In this document: positions 23,812 through 32,186 of the stretch, piece by piece
Layout of the letters: each line of letters opens with the position of its first letter
Numbering within the stretch: the stretch's first letter is position 1
Assembly: GCF_000935125.1 (NCBI RefSeq)
Contig: NZ_JRKI01000063.1
Coordinates: 186,001-250,000 of the forward strand
DNA: 64,000 nucleotides
Direction: 5' to 3'
Source: Streptomyces natalensis ATCC 27448
Lineage (GTDB): Bacteria; Actinomycetota; Actinomycetes; Streptomycetales; Streptomycetaceae
Notes under the pieces: model-generated
What the model was told of the DNA's origin: nothing
The model's database searches: none
The model's input: the letters and a program-made list of their open reading frames with translations, nothing else
Program-made: the position numbers and the translations under genes

Positions 23812-25236
23812 ATGAGGACTGCCTACAGCGTTCAGACCGTACGGGCCGCCGAGCGCGAGCTGATGGCGCGGCTGCCGGAGGGGGCCCTGATGCAGCGGGC
23901 GGCGGCCGGACTGGCCGTGGCCTGCGCGGAGTTGCTGGGCAGGGTGTCCGGCAGCCGGGTGACGCTGCTGGTGGGCAGCGGGGACAACGGCGGGGACGCG
24001 CTGTACGCCGGGGCCCGGCTGGCGCGGCGCGGCGCCGGAGTGGTGGCCGTGCTGCTGTCGCCGGAACGCGCGCACCGGGGCGGCCTGGCCGCGCTGCGGG
24101 CGGCCGGCGGGCGGGTCTCGGACGATGCGCGGCGCGATCTGGGCCGGGCCGATCTGGTGGTGGACGGGATCGTGGGGATCGGGGGGCGCGGCGGACTGCG
24201 TGCCGAGGCCGCCCAACTCCTGGACGCGGTGGGCGAGTCGGCGCTTGTGGTGGCCGTCGATCTGCCCAGCGGGGTGGACGCGGACAGCGGCGAGGTGGCC
24301 GGGGACGCCGTCAGCGCCGATGCGACGGTGACGTTCGGGGCGTACAAACCGGGGCTGCTGATCGATCCGGCGCGGGAGCGGGCGGGGGCGCTGCGCCTGG
24401 TGGACATCGGGCTGACGCTGCCGCGGGACGCCGAGGTGGCGGCGTTGCAGCATGCGGACGTGGCGGAGCTGCTGCCGCGCCCGGCGGCCGAGAGCGACAA
24501 GTACCGGCGGGGCGTGGTCGGCGTCGTCGCCGGTTCCGCGCGCTATCCGGGGGCGGCGGTGCTGGCCGTGGCCGGTGCCCTGCGCGGCGGTGCGGGGGCG
24601 GTGCGGTACGTGGGTCCGGCCGCCGATGCGGTGCTGGCGCGCTTCCCGGAGACGCTGGTGCACGCCGGGCCGCCGCACCGGGCGGGGCGGGTGCAGGCGT
24701 GGGTGATCGGGCCGGGGCTGGGGGACGAGTCGGCGGCGCTGGACGACGTCCTGGCGGCGGAGGTGCCAGTGCTGGTGGACGCGGACGGGCTGCGGTTCCT
24801 GACGCCGGAGCGGGTACGCCGCCGCAGCGCCGGCACCTTGCTGACCCCGCACGCCGGGGAGGCCGCCGCGCTGCTCGGGTGCGGTCGCGAGCGGATCGAG
24901 GCGGCCCGGCTGCGCTCCGTACGGGAGCTGGCCGCGCGCTACGGGGCGACGGTGCTGCTCAAGGGCTCGACGACCCTGGTGGCGGGCGCCTTTGGCCCCG
25001 TACGGGTCAACCCGACCGGGACCGGCTGGCTCGCCACGGCGGGCAGCGGCGATGTGCTGTCCGGGGTGACCGGCTCGCTGCTGGCCGCGGGGCTGCCGCC
25101 GCTGGACGCGGGCTCGGTGGGGGCGTATCTGCACGGTCTGGCCGCCCGCCGCGCCGCCGGCCCGACGGGCGCGCCGATCCTGGCCACGGAGGTGGCCGAC
25201 CACCTGGGGGAGGCGTGGCGGGACGTGTGGGACTGA
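23812..25236 (+). CDS. nnrD: Bifunctional NAD(P)H-hydrate epimerase / dehydratase
   Basis: The enzyme repairs damaged NAD(P)HX: the N-terminal domain epimerises it and the C-terminal domain dehydrates it using ADP or ATP. The product is 474 residues. The YjeF-N domain (about 1-215) contains VGSGDNGGDA (54-63) and VAVDLPSGVDADSG. The C-terminal ribokinase-like domain contains LTPHAGEAA and ATAGSGDVLSG. A candidate leaderless arrangement (GAGACT 6 bases before the ATG) is seen and no SD. Confidence 0.95.
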   Translation: MRTAYSVQTVRAAERELMARLPEGALMQRAAAGLAVACAELLGRVSGSRVTLLVGSGDNGGDALYAGARLARRGAGVVAVLLSPERAHRGGLAALRAAGGRVSDDARRDLGRADLVVDGIVGIGGRGGLRAEAAQLLDAVGESALVVAVDLPSGVDADSGEVAGDAVSADATVTFGAYKPGLLIDPARERAGALRLVDIGLTLPRDAEVAALQHADVAELLPRPAAESDKYRRGVVGVVAGSARYPGAAVLAVAGALRGGAGAVRYVGPAADAVLARFPETLVHAGPPHRAGRVQAWVIGPGLGDESAALDDVLAAEVPVLVDADGLRFLTPERVRRRSAGTLLTPHAGEAAALLGCGRERIEAARLRSVRELAARYGATVLLKGSTTLVAGAFGPVRVNPTGTGWLATAGSGDVLSGVTGSLLAAGLPPLDAGSVGAYLHGLAARRAAGPTGAPILATEVADHLGEAWRDVWD

Positions 25237-25359
25237 CAGCGGGACGGGGGGACGGAAAGAGGGGCCCGTTACGCCCCGCGGGGGAACGCCACGGGCCACC
25301 AGGGCGAACCTGCCGGGCGGCGGGCGGTGCGGGCGTCGGCTCACGGGATGGGTGAGTGC

Positions 25360-26442
25360 ATGAACCGCACCCTCCCGGCGCTGCTGGTCGGCGCCTCGCT
25401 GCTCACGTTTGTCGCCGTGCCCGCGGCCGCCGCGCGCCCGACTCCCGTAGTGCACCCGGCCGGCGTCGGCCGGTCCGTGGCGCGTCTGGCCGCCTCCGGG
25501 GCGCAGGCCGTCGCCCTCCCGCCGTCCCGGGCCCGGGGCGCCGCGCAGCCGCTGTCCCGTATGCGCTTCGCGCGGGCGGCCGCCGCCGACGCGCAGCCCC
25601 TGCCGCAGCCGCACGGCATCACGCCCCGGCCGCACCCGCCCGCCGACGACGCCTCCGGGCTGGTCCCCGGCCTCCCGCAGCACGACCCGTACCAGCAGCA
25701 GGGGGAGCAGCAGAAGCTGCCCGACCGCGCCCTGCCGCCGAACATCCCGCGCGGCCATATCCCCCAGGAGCCGGAGCCGGAGCGGCCGCTGGGGCCCGTC
25801 CGGCACATCGAGCTGGTGCCGCGGTCCGAGGTGCAGGGCGAGGGCGGTGCGAAGGTGCGGTGCAGCACCTCGACCGGGCCCGCCCAGAAGGCGGTCGAGG
25901 AATTCCTGGAGCGGCAGCCGGACGGCACGCAGTCCCCCGAGGACTGCCAGGCGATCCGTTCCTTCCAGCGGGCCCACCAGATCGAGCCCGCGACCGGCTT
26001 CGCCGGTCCGGTCACCGGCGCCATGGTGCGACTGCTGCGGGCCCAGAAGGACCCCAACCACGACCAGCGGTGCCCGGAGCGCACCGTGCGGGTGGTCTGC
26101 GTGGACCTGAACCGGCAGATCGTGTGGGTGCAGCAGGACGGCGAGGTGATCTTCCGCCCGGTGGCCGTGCGCTCCGGCCGGCCGACCATGGAGACCCGTA
26201 CCGGCACGTACCGGATCTACTGGCGCCACAAGAACCACATCTCGTCGCTCTACCACACGCCGATGCCGTTCGCGCAGTTCTTCGACGGCGGGGAGGCGCT
26301 GCACGGCGTCTACGACGACGTCTATGCGGGCAGCGGTTCGCACGGCTGCATCAACCTCCAGTGGGAGGACTCGGAAAAGCTCTGGGGACTGCTCGACAGG
26401 AACGACCTCGTGTACGTCTGGGGTCACAAGACCGGCGTGTGA
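25360..26442 (+). CDS. Secreted L,D-transpeptidase with peptidoglycan-binding domain
   Basis: The 360-residue product has an N-terminal signal peptide (MNRTLPALLVGASLLTF, Ala-rich cleavage region), a Pro-rich stretch, a PG_binding_1-like domain and a C-terminal YkuD domain. The catalytic motif is GSGSHGCINLQ with Cys330. Such enzymes make 3-3 peptide cross-links or attach proteins to peptidoglycan outside the membrane. The ATG at 25360 is chosen because it starts the signal peptide; a GTG 33 bases earlier is possible. A degenerate paralogue lies at 30262-30828. alr follows 70 bases later. Confidence 0.9.
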   Translation: MNRTLPALLVGASLLTFVAVPAAAARPTPVVHPAGVGRSVARLAASGAQAVALPPSRARGAAQPLSRMRFARAAAADAQPLPQPHGITPRPHPPADDASGLVPGLPQHDPYQQQGEQQKLPDRALPPNIPRGHIPQEPEPERPLGPVRHIELVPRSEVQGEGGAKVRCSTSTGPAQKAVEEFLERQPDGTQSPEDCQAIRSFQRAHQIEPATGFAGPVTGAMVRLLRAQKDPNHDQRCPERTVRVVCVDLNRQIVWVQQDGEVIFRPVAVRSGRPTMETRTGTYRIYWRHKNHISSLYHTPMPFAQFFDGGEALHGVYDDVYAGSGSHGCINLQWEDSEKLWGLLDRNDLVYVWGHKTGV

Positions 26443-26512
26443 GGGACGGGTGACGCGCCTTTTCGTGCCGGTGGCCCGGGACGGCGCGGGCCCGCCTGCG
26501 ACACTGAGGGGG

Positions 26513-27826
26513 ATGAACGAGACAGCGAAGCGGGCCCGCGCCGTGATCGACCTCGCCGCCGTGCGGTCGAATGTGCGTACGCTGCGAGGCCGCGCACCCG
26601 GTGCAGAGCTGATGGCCGTCGTCAAGTCCGACGGCTACGGACACGGCGCGGTGCCCTGTGCCCGCGCCGCCCGTCAGGCCGGAGCGGCCTGGCTGGGCAC
26701 CGCCCTGCCCGAGGAGGCGTTCGCGCTGCGCGCGGCCGGTGACGCCGGGCGGGTGCTGTGCTGGCTGTGGACACCGGGCGGCCCGTGGGCCCGGGCCATC
26801 GAGCAGGACATCGATGTGACGGTCAGTGGTATGTGGGCGCTGCGCGAGGTCACCGAGGCGGCCCGCGCCTCGGGCCGTACGGCTCGCGTCCAGCTCAAGA
26901 CCGACAGCGGGCTGGGCCGCAACGGCTGCCAGCCCGCCGACTGGCCCGAGCTGACCGCGGCGGCCGCCAAGGCCGAGGCCGACGGCGCCGTGCGGATCAC
27001 CGGAGTGTGGTCCCACTTCGCCTGCGCCGATGAGCCCGGCCACCCCTCCATCGCGCTCCAGCTGGCCGCCTTCCAGGACGCGCTGGCGGTCGCGGAGGCC
27101 GCCGGGCTGCGCCCCGAGGTACGGCATCTGGCCAACACCCCGGCGCTGCTCACCCTCCCCGAGTCGCACTACGACCTGGTGCGCGCCGGTATCGGCATCT
27201 ACGGCGTCTCGCCCAGCCCCGACCTGGGCACCCCCCAGGACTTCGGGCTGCGCCCCGCGATGACCCTGGAGGCGTCGCTGGCCTCGGTCAAACGCGCCCC
27301 GGGCGGCCATGGCGTCTCCTACGGGCACCACTACACGACCCCCGGGGAGACCACCCTCGCGCTGGTCCCGCTCGGCTATGCCGACGGCATCCCGCGGCAC
27401 GCCTCCGGCACCGGCCCGGTGCTGGTGGCGGGCAAATGGCGCACCGTCGCCGGACGGGTGGCGATGGACCAGTTCGTGGTCGATCTGGACGGGGACGGCG
27501 CCGAGCCGGGCGATACGGCGGTGCTGTTCGGGCCGGGCGACCGCGGCGAGCCGATCGCCGAGGACTGGGCCCTTGCGGCCGGCACCATCGGGTACGAGAT
27601 CGTCACCAGGATCGGCTCGCGGGTGCCGCGGCTGTATGTGGACACCGAGGCCCCGGACGGCCCGGCTCCGGATGCCGGCGGCACGCAGCGCACCGGTGAC
27701 GTGAATGTGCCGGTCGCGAAGGCGCCCGTGCGGAATACACCTGACATGGATGCGGCCGGCATGGATACATGTGCGGTGGAGACCGATGCCGAAGGGGATC
27801 CGACGCGTACGGGGGGTGCGGTATGA
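26513..27826 (+). CDS. alr: Alanine racemase with extended C-terminus
   Basis: Alr makes D-alanine for peptidoglycan using PLP. The product is 437 residues, about 50 longer than usual. The PLP lysine is Lys38 in VVKSDGYGHG; the second catalytic Tyr lies in HGVSYGHHY. The core ends near YVDTEAPDG, after which a Gly/Ala/Asp-rich tail of about 50 residues has no family counterpart. The ATG at 26513 has GAGGGGG directly upstream. The stop overlaps the next ATG (ATGA). Confidence 0.96.
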   Translation: MNETAKRARAVIDLAAVRSNVRTLRGRAPGAELMAVVKSDGYGHGAVPCARAARQAGAAWLGTALPEEAFALRAAGDAGRVLCWLWTPGGPWARAIEQDIDVTVSGMWALREVTEAARASGRTARVQLKTDSGLGRNGCQPADWPELTAAAAKAEADGAVRITGVWSHFACADEPGHPSIALQLAAFQDALAVAEAAGLRPEVRHLANTPALLTLPESHYDLVRAGIGIYGVSPSPDLGTPQDFGLRPAMTLEASLASVKRAPGGHGVSYGHHYTTPGETTLALVPLGYADGIPRHASGTGPVLVAGKWRTVAGRVAMDQFVVDLDGDGAEPGDTAVLFGPGDRGEPIAEDWALAAGTIGYEIVTRIGSRVPRLYVDTEAPDGPAPDAGGTQRTGDVNVPVAKAPVRNTPDMDAAGMDTCAVETDAEGDPTRTGGAV

Positions 27827-29154
27827 ACGACGGCCAGGACGTGGCCGCCAAGGCGCTGGAGACGGCGGCCGATTCGGTGGGCAACTGGGCGCGGGCCGGG
27901 CGGAACGCGGGCATCGCGGGCGCGGCGATCGGCGTGATCGCGGCGGGTGCGGCGGCCGGGGTGGCGATAGAGCGACTGACGGTGGGCCGCGGGATGCGGC
28001 GGCGGGCCCGGCTGGCGCTGGACGCCGAGGGCCCGTACGGCACCCTGCGCGGCACCCCGTCCTCGGCGATCGCCGAGGACGGCACCGAGCTGTACTACGA
28101 GGTGGACGAGCCGGGCGAGCTGCCGGGCGCGGCGGGCAACGGCGGCAAGCCGGCCAAGAACGCGAAGAACGGCAAGGGCGCCAAGGGCGCGAGGAACGGC
28201 AAGGACGACGCCCGCGCCCTGCCGGCCGGAGCGGGCACGCAGGGCGTCCGCAAAAGACTGCTGACGGCGCTGGGCCGCCGCGCGGTGGCCCCGACCGTCG
28301 TCTTCAGCCACGGCTACTGCCTGACCCAGGACTCCTGGCACTTCCAGCGCGCCGCGCTGCGCGGCATCGTCCGCACCGTCCACTGGGACCAGCGCAGCCA
28401 CGGCCGCTCGGCGCGCGGCCACGGCCAGATCGACGGTACGGATCCGGTCACCATCGATCTGCTGGGCCGGGATCTGAAGGCGGTGCTGGACGCCGCGGTG
28501 CCCGAGGGGCCGATCGTGCTGGTCGGGCACTCCATGGGCGGGATGACGGTGATGGCGCTGGCCGACCAGTTCCCCGAGTTCGTCGCGGAGCGGGTGGCCG
28601 GGGTGGCGTTGATCGGCACCTCGGCGGGCCGGCTGAGCGAGGTGTCCTACGGGCTGCCGTCGATGGGCGTCAAAGCGTTCCACGCCCTGGCTCCGGGCCT
28701 GCTCAAGGCGCTGGGCTCGCAGAGCGAGATCGTCGAGCGGGGGCGGCGGGCCACCGCCGATCTGTTCGCCGGGCTGATCAAGCGGTATTCGTTCGGGACG
28801 CCCGAGGAGGTGGACCCGGGGGTCGCACGGTTCGCCGAGCGGCTGATCGAGGCGACCCCGATCGATGTGGTCGCCGAGTTCTATCCGGCCTTCGCCGTCC
28901 ATGACAAGACCGAGGCGGTGGTGTCCTACGACGCCAAACCGGCGCTGGTGCTCGCCGGGGAGCGGGATCTGATCACCCCCGCCGACCACAGCCGCACCAT
29001 CGCCGAGCTGCTGCCGCACGCCGAACATCTGGAGGTCCCCGGCGCCGGGCATCTGGTGATGCTGGAGCGGCCCGAGCTGGTCAACGACCAGCTGGTGTCG
29101 CTGGTGGAACGGGCCGGCGCGGCGGCCCGCGGATCGCGCTCGGCCCGGGCCTGA
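27823..29154 (+). CDS. Alpha/beta hydrolase, membrane-anchored
   Basis: This is a 443-residue alpha/beta-hydrolase-fold protein. A hydrophobic N-terminal helix (about 25-48) may anchor it. A Lys/Gly/Asn-rich low-complexity insert (about 110-130) precedes the main domain. The nucleophile is Ser237 in VGHSMGGMT; a later Asp (AGERDLITPADH) and His (GAGHLVML) complete a plausible triad. The substrate is unknown. It overlaps alr by 4 bases and precedes tsaE by 47 bases, the position of hydrolase genes in related actinobacterial alr-tsaE loci. Confidence 0.88.
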   Translation: MNDGQDVAAKALETAADSVGNWARAGRNAGIAGAAIGVIAAGAAAGVAIERLTVGRGMRRRARLALDAEGPYGTLRGTPSSAIAEDGTELYYEVDEPGELPGAAGNGGKPAKNAKNGKGAKGARNGKDDARALPAGAGTQGVRKRLLTALGRRAVAPTVVFSHGYCLTQDSWHFQRAALRGIVRTVHWDQRSHGRSARGHGQIDGTDPVTIDLLGRDLKAVLDAAVPEGPIVLVGHSMGGMTVMALADQFPEFVAERVAGVALIGTSAGRLSEVSYGLPSMGVKAFHALAPGLLKALGSQSEIVERGRRATADLFAGLIKRYSFGTPEEVDPGVARFAERLIEATPIDVVAEFYPAFAVHDKTEAVVSYDAKPALVLAGERDLITPADHSRTIAELLPHAEHLEVPGAGHLVMLERPELVNDQLVSLVERAGAAARGSRSARA

Positions 29155-29201
29155 GAGCCGGGTCGGGGACCGGGGCGCGTGTGGGCCGTACCATTTGCGG
29201 C

Positions 29202-29735
29202 ATGAGTACCACCGGCGCGGTTGCCCATGTCACCGTCAAGTCTCCCGTCCAGATGCAGGAGTTGGGCCGCAGGCTGGCCTCCTTGCTGCGCCCCGGCGAT
29301 CTGGTGCTGCTCACCGGTGAGCTGGGCGCGGGCAAGACGACGCTGACCCGCGGCCTGGGCGAGGGCCTGGGCGTACGCGGCGCGGTGACCTCGCCCACCT
29401 TCGTCATCGCCCGGGTGCACCCCTCGCTGACCGGCGGGCCCGCCCTGGTGCACGTCGACGCCTACCGCCTGGGCGGCGGGCTCGACGAGATGGAGGACCT
29501 GGACCTCGATGTCTCGCTGCCGGAGTCGGTGGTGGTCGTGGAATGGGGCGACGGCAAGGTCGAGGACCTGTCCGAGGACCGGCTGCATGTCGTGATCGGG
29601 CGCGCGGTGGGCGCTGACGGGCCGGCCCTCGATGCGCCCCCTGAGGCCGAGGCGGACGATGTGCGCGAGGTGACGGTCACCGGGATCGGGGGGCGCTGGA
29701 CGGATGCCGGGCTGGGCCGCCTGGAGAACGGCTGA
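29202..29735 (+). CDS. tsaE: tRNA t6A biosynthesis ATPase TsaE
   Basis: TsaE is the ATPase that works with TsaB and TsaD to install threonylcarbamoyl on A37 of ANN-decoding tRNAs. The product is 177 residues. The P-loop is GELGAGKTTLTRGLG, followed by TSPTFVIARV and the HVDAYRLG strand and later VVEWGDG. A TACCAT box 7 bases before the ATG and absent SD suggest a leaderless transcript. tsaB, rimI and tsaD lie about 1.2 kb downstream, interrupted by two unrelated small genes. Confidence 0.93.
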   Translation: MSTTGAVAHVTVKSPVQMQELGRRLASLLRPGDLVLLTGELGAGKTTLTRGLGEGLGVRGAVTSPTFVIARVHPSLTGGPALVHVDAYRLGGGLDEMEDLDLDVSLPESVVVVEWGDGKVEDLSEDRLHVVIGRAVGADGPALDAPPEAEADDVREVTVTGIGGRWTDAGLGRLENG

Positions 29736-29890
29736 CGCCCGGCAGTCCGGCCTCTCGTGGCTGCTCCGGCCCGCGGCGCACGCCCGTCACCCCCGTAGCG
29801 GGCCCCGTTGCCCGTAGTTTCCGACAACGCGTCGGCATGATGTTGCGCCGGTGGTGCCGCGCGTGGTCACATGGGTGGGGAGAGTCCCGG

Positions 29891-29909
29891 TTAGGTCAGC
29901 CTAAGTTGC
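29891..29909 (+). promoter_or_regulatory. Possible DmdR/IdeR-type iron box
   Basis: The left half TTAGGTCAG followed by CCTAA matches the DtxR-family operator (TTAGGTTAGGCTAACCTAA) at about 14 of 19 positions, with a weak right edge. It lies 45 bases upstream of the small gene at 29954. Family consensus is from memory; binding is inferred. Confidence 0.35.
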
Positions 29910-29953
29910 CGGCCTGGCCGCTGCCGCTTGTTCCAGGAGCCCGGGAGGCGTCC

Positions 29954-30190
29954 ATGTCGGCCCATCAGCCTTCCCCCATGCCTGACGGGCGCGGGGGCAT
30001 CCCCGGCCCGGCGGACGGGCGCGCCGACCGTGCGGCGCCCGACCAGCCGCCGACGATGAACCAGCTGCTGGCGGCGTGTGCCGCGGCCAGCGCCGTCTCC
30101 ACACCGCCCGATGCCGCGGCGGAGGGCCGTACCGACCGGCAGCCCGAGAAGGAAAGCCCCGCGTCCACCAAGGGCCGCGACGCCGCATAG
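29954..30190 (+). CDS. Small hypothetical protein
   Basis: This is a 78-residue Pro/Ala/Asp-rich protein, probably largely disordered. The one hydrophobic patch is MNQLLAACAAASAVSTPP (about 35-52), which could be an amphipathic helix. The ATG at 29954 has GGGAGG at 29943-29948. An in-frame ATG at 29837 would add 39 less convincing residues. A possible iron box lies upstream. It is convergent with the pseudo-transpeptidase gene. Confidence 0.6.
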   Translation: MSAHQPSPMPDGRGGIPGPADGRADRAAPDQPPTMNQLLAACAAASAVSTPPDAAAEGRTDRQPEKESPASTKGRDAA

Positions 30191-30261
30191 CCCATAGGGG
30201 CGAAGCCGGACAACGGCCGGGCGACGCGCCGGGCGCCCCCTCGGCCCCTCAGGCCGCCCCC

Positions 30262-30828
30262 TCAGGCGACCACGACGACCTTCGTACCGATCAGCGCGAA
30301 GTCCCACATCGCCTTGCCGTCGGCCCGGTACTCCCGCACCCCGCCGGTCCGCTTGGTCGGAGACGGCTTCGGAACGGACCCGTCGACCACCGCGCTGAAG
30401 CCGATCACCACGCCGTCGGTCTTGGCGAACAGCACCACATGCTCGATGGCGAGGCCGTCCGAGCCGGTCAGGCTCACCGAGCGCTGGGTGACCCGGTAGC
30501 TCCCGGCCGCCGGGCTGACCGTGCTGGGCGTGACCTGGTACGTCCGCAGCGCCTTGCCCTGCGCGTTCACCAGCCACACCCGCTTGGCGCCCAGGGAGTA
30601 GACCACCCGCCGGCCGGTGCCGGATGCGGCCGGGACGGCCGCGGGGGGCGGGGTGCGGTCCTTCTTCGCGGAGCGGCCGTGCTGCGCGGTGTGCCCGGCG
30701 CCCTTGTTCTCGCCGCGGGCCGTGAAGTGGTCCGGGGCGGACGCCGAGGCCTGGTAGCCGAGGAAGCCGACCACGGCCAGGGCGGCCGCGGTCAGAGCGG
30801 TGACGATCGTGCTGCTCTTAGCGGGCAC
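30262..30828 (-). CDS. Secreted L,D-transpeptidase-like protein lacking the catalytic motif
   Basis: The 188-residue product has an N-terminal signal or anchor (about 5-28), a Pro/Ala linker and a YkuD-like domain. The first strands (VVYSLGAKRVWLVNAQGK) and the end (MWDFALIGTKVVVV) fit L,D-transpeptidases. Where the family has SHGCxR, this protein has Thr161-Gly-Gly-Val-Arg165, so the catalytic His and Cys are missing. The GTG at 30828 has AGGTGG about 7 bases upstream. A non-catalytic wall-binding or regulatory role is inferred; assignment to the fold is by eye. Confidence 0.7.
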   Translation of the reverse strand: MPAKSSTIVTALTAAALAVVGFLGYQASASAPDHFTARGENKGAGHTAQHGRSAKKDRTPPPAAVPAASGTGRRVVYSLGAKRVWLVNAQGKALRTYQVTPSTVSPAAGSYRVTQRSVSLTGSDGLAIEHVVLFAKTDGVVIGFSAVVDGSVPKPSPTKRTGGVREYRADGKAMWDFALIGTKVVVVA

Positions 30829-30939
30829 CGCTGTGCCACCTTTCCGCCGCCGGGCATACGTACGGGCCGACGGTAGCACCGCAGCGGGCGGCACCGGCCG
30901 ACGCACCTGACCCCTCCGGCCGCGCCGTAGGCTTAAGGC

Positions 30940-31599
30940 GTGCTGCTGCTTGCTCTTGACACCGCCACCCCCGCCGTCACCGTCGCCCTGCACGACGGCT
31001 CCCGTGTCCTGGCCGAGTCCCGCCAGGTCGACGCCCGCCGGCACGGCGAGCTGCTGCTGCCCGCCGTCGATGCGGTCCTGGCCCAGGCCGGCCGGAAGCT
31101 CGACGCGGTCAGCGACATCGTGGTCGGCGTCGGGCCCGGCCCGTACACCGGCCTGCGCGTCGGCCTGGTCACGGCCGCGACCTTCGGGTCCGTCCTCGGT
31201 GTCCCCGTGCACGGCCTGTGCTCGCTCGACGGCATCGCCCACGCCTCCGGCCTGGAGGAGCCCTTCGTGGTGGCGACGGACGCCCGCCGCAAGGAGGTCT
31301 ACTGGGCCAGATACGACAACGCCCGCACGAGGGTGACCGAGCCCGCCGTGGACCGCCCCGCCGATATCGCCGACCAGATGGCCGGGGTGCCGGCCGTGGG
31401 CGCGGGCGCCCTGCTCTACGACGAGGTCTTCACCGGCGTCCGGCGCGAGGGCCCCGAGCACCAGTCCGCGGGCGCGCTCGCCTCCCTCGCCGCCGAAATG
31501 CTCGCGGCCGGCGAGGAGTTCCTGCCCGACCGGCCGCTGTACCTGCGCCGCCCCGACGCCCAGGTCCCCGCCAACTACAAGGTGGTCACCCCCAAGTGA
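30940..31599 (+). CDS. tsaB: tRNA t6A biosynthesis protein TsaB
   Basis: TsaB is the scaffold partner of TsaD in t6A synthesis. The product is 219 residues with the ASKHA start LLALDTATPAVTVAL, the VGVGPGPYTGLRVG motif and a C-terminus with RPLYLRRPDAQ. GTG at 30940 is preceded by TAGGCT at 30928-30933, 6 bases from the start, and has no good SD, so it may be leaderless. Its stop overlaps the rimI start (GTGA). Confidence 0.94.
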   Translation: MLLLALDTATPAVTVALHDGSRVLAESRQVDARRHGELLLPAVDAVLAQAGRKLDAVSDIVVGVGPGPYTGLRVGLVTAATFGSVLGVPVHGLCSLDGIAHASGLEEPFVVATDARRKEVYWARYDNARTRVTEPAVDRPADIADQMAGVPAVGAGALLYDEVFTGVRREGPEHQSAGALASLAAEMLAAGEEFLPDRPLYLRRPDAQVPANYKVVTPK

Positions 31600-32186
31600 C
31601 GTCCCACCCGTCGCCCGACCACCGCCCCTCAACGGCGTCACTGCGCGACGGCATCCCTCAATCTCCTGTTCTGCGCGAGATGCGCTGGTGGGACATTGAA
31701 CCGGTGCTGGCGCTGGAACTCGATCTGTTCCCCGAGGACGCGTGGTCGGAGGGGATGTTCTGGTCGGAGCTGGCCCATGCGCGCGGCGCGGCCGCCACCC
31801 GCCGCTACCTCGTCGCCGAACTGGCCGGCCGCCTCGTCGGCTACGGCGGCCTGTGCGCCATCGACGGCACCGGCGACATCCAGACCATCGCCACGGCCCG
31901 CGACCAGTGGGGCACCGGCCTCGGCGCCCGCCTGCTGACCGCCCTGCTCTCGGCCGCCACCGCCTTCGAATGCCGCGAGGTGCTGCTGGAGGTACGGGTG
32001 GACAACCTCCGCGCACAGCGCCTCTACGAGCGCTTCGGCTTCGAACCGATCGGCTTCCGGCGCGGCTACTACCAGCCGGGCAACGTCGACGCCCTGGTCA
32101 TGCGCCTGATCACCGCGGCCGCCGAGCCGACCGCATCCCCCGCAGATCCCGTCCAAGGAACCCAAGGAAACCCGACCCATGGCTGA
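31596..32186 (+). CDS. rimI: Ribosomal protein S18 alanine N-acetyltransferase-like GNAT
   Basis: This is a GNAT-fold acetyltransferase of the RimI family, fused in gene order with tsaB and tsaD in most bacteria. The product is 196 residues from the GTG at 31596, which overlaps the tsaB stop. An ATG at 31680 would give 168 residues beginning RWWDIEPV and is a reasonable alternative because the first 28 residues look unconserved. The acetyl-CoA site is around RDQWGTGLGARLL, and LEVRVDNLRAQRLYERFGFE is the family signature. It overlaps tsaD by 8 bases. Confidence 0.92.
   Translation: MTSHPSPDHRPSTASLRDGIPQSPVLREMRWWDIEPVLALELDLFPEDAWSEGMFWSELAHARGAAATRRYLVAELAGRLVGYGGLCAIDGTGDIQTIATARDQWGTGLGARLLTALLSAATAFECREVLLEVRVDNLRAQRLYERFGFEPIGFRRGYYQPGNVDALVMRLITAAAEPTASPADPVQGTQGNPTHG

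Noticed and set aside
23647..26625. 992-residue minus-strand frame over nnrD and the L,D-transpeptidase
   Set aside because: Overlaps two well-supported genes and has no family resemblance.
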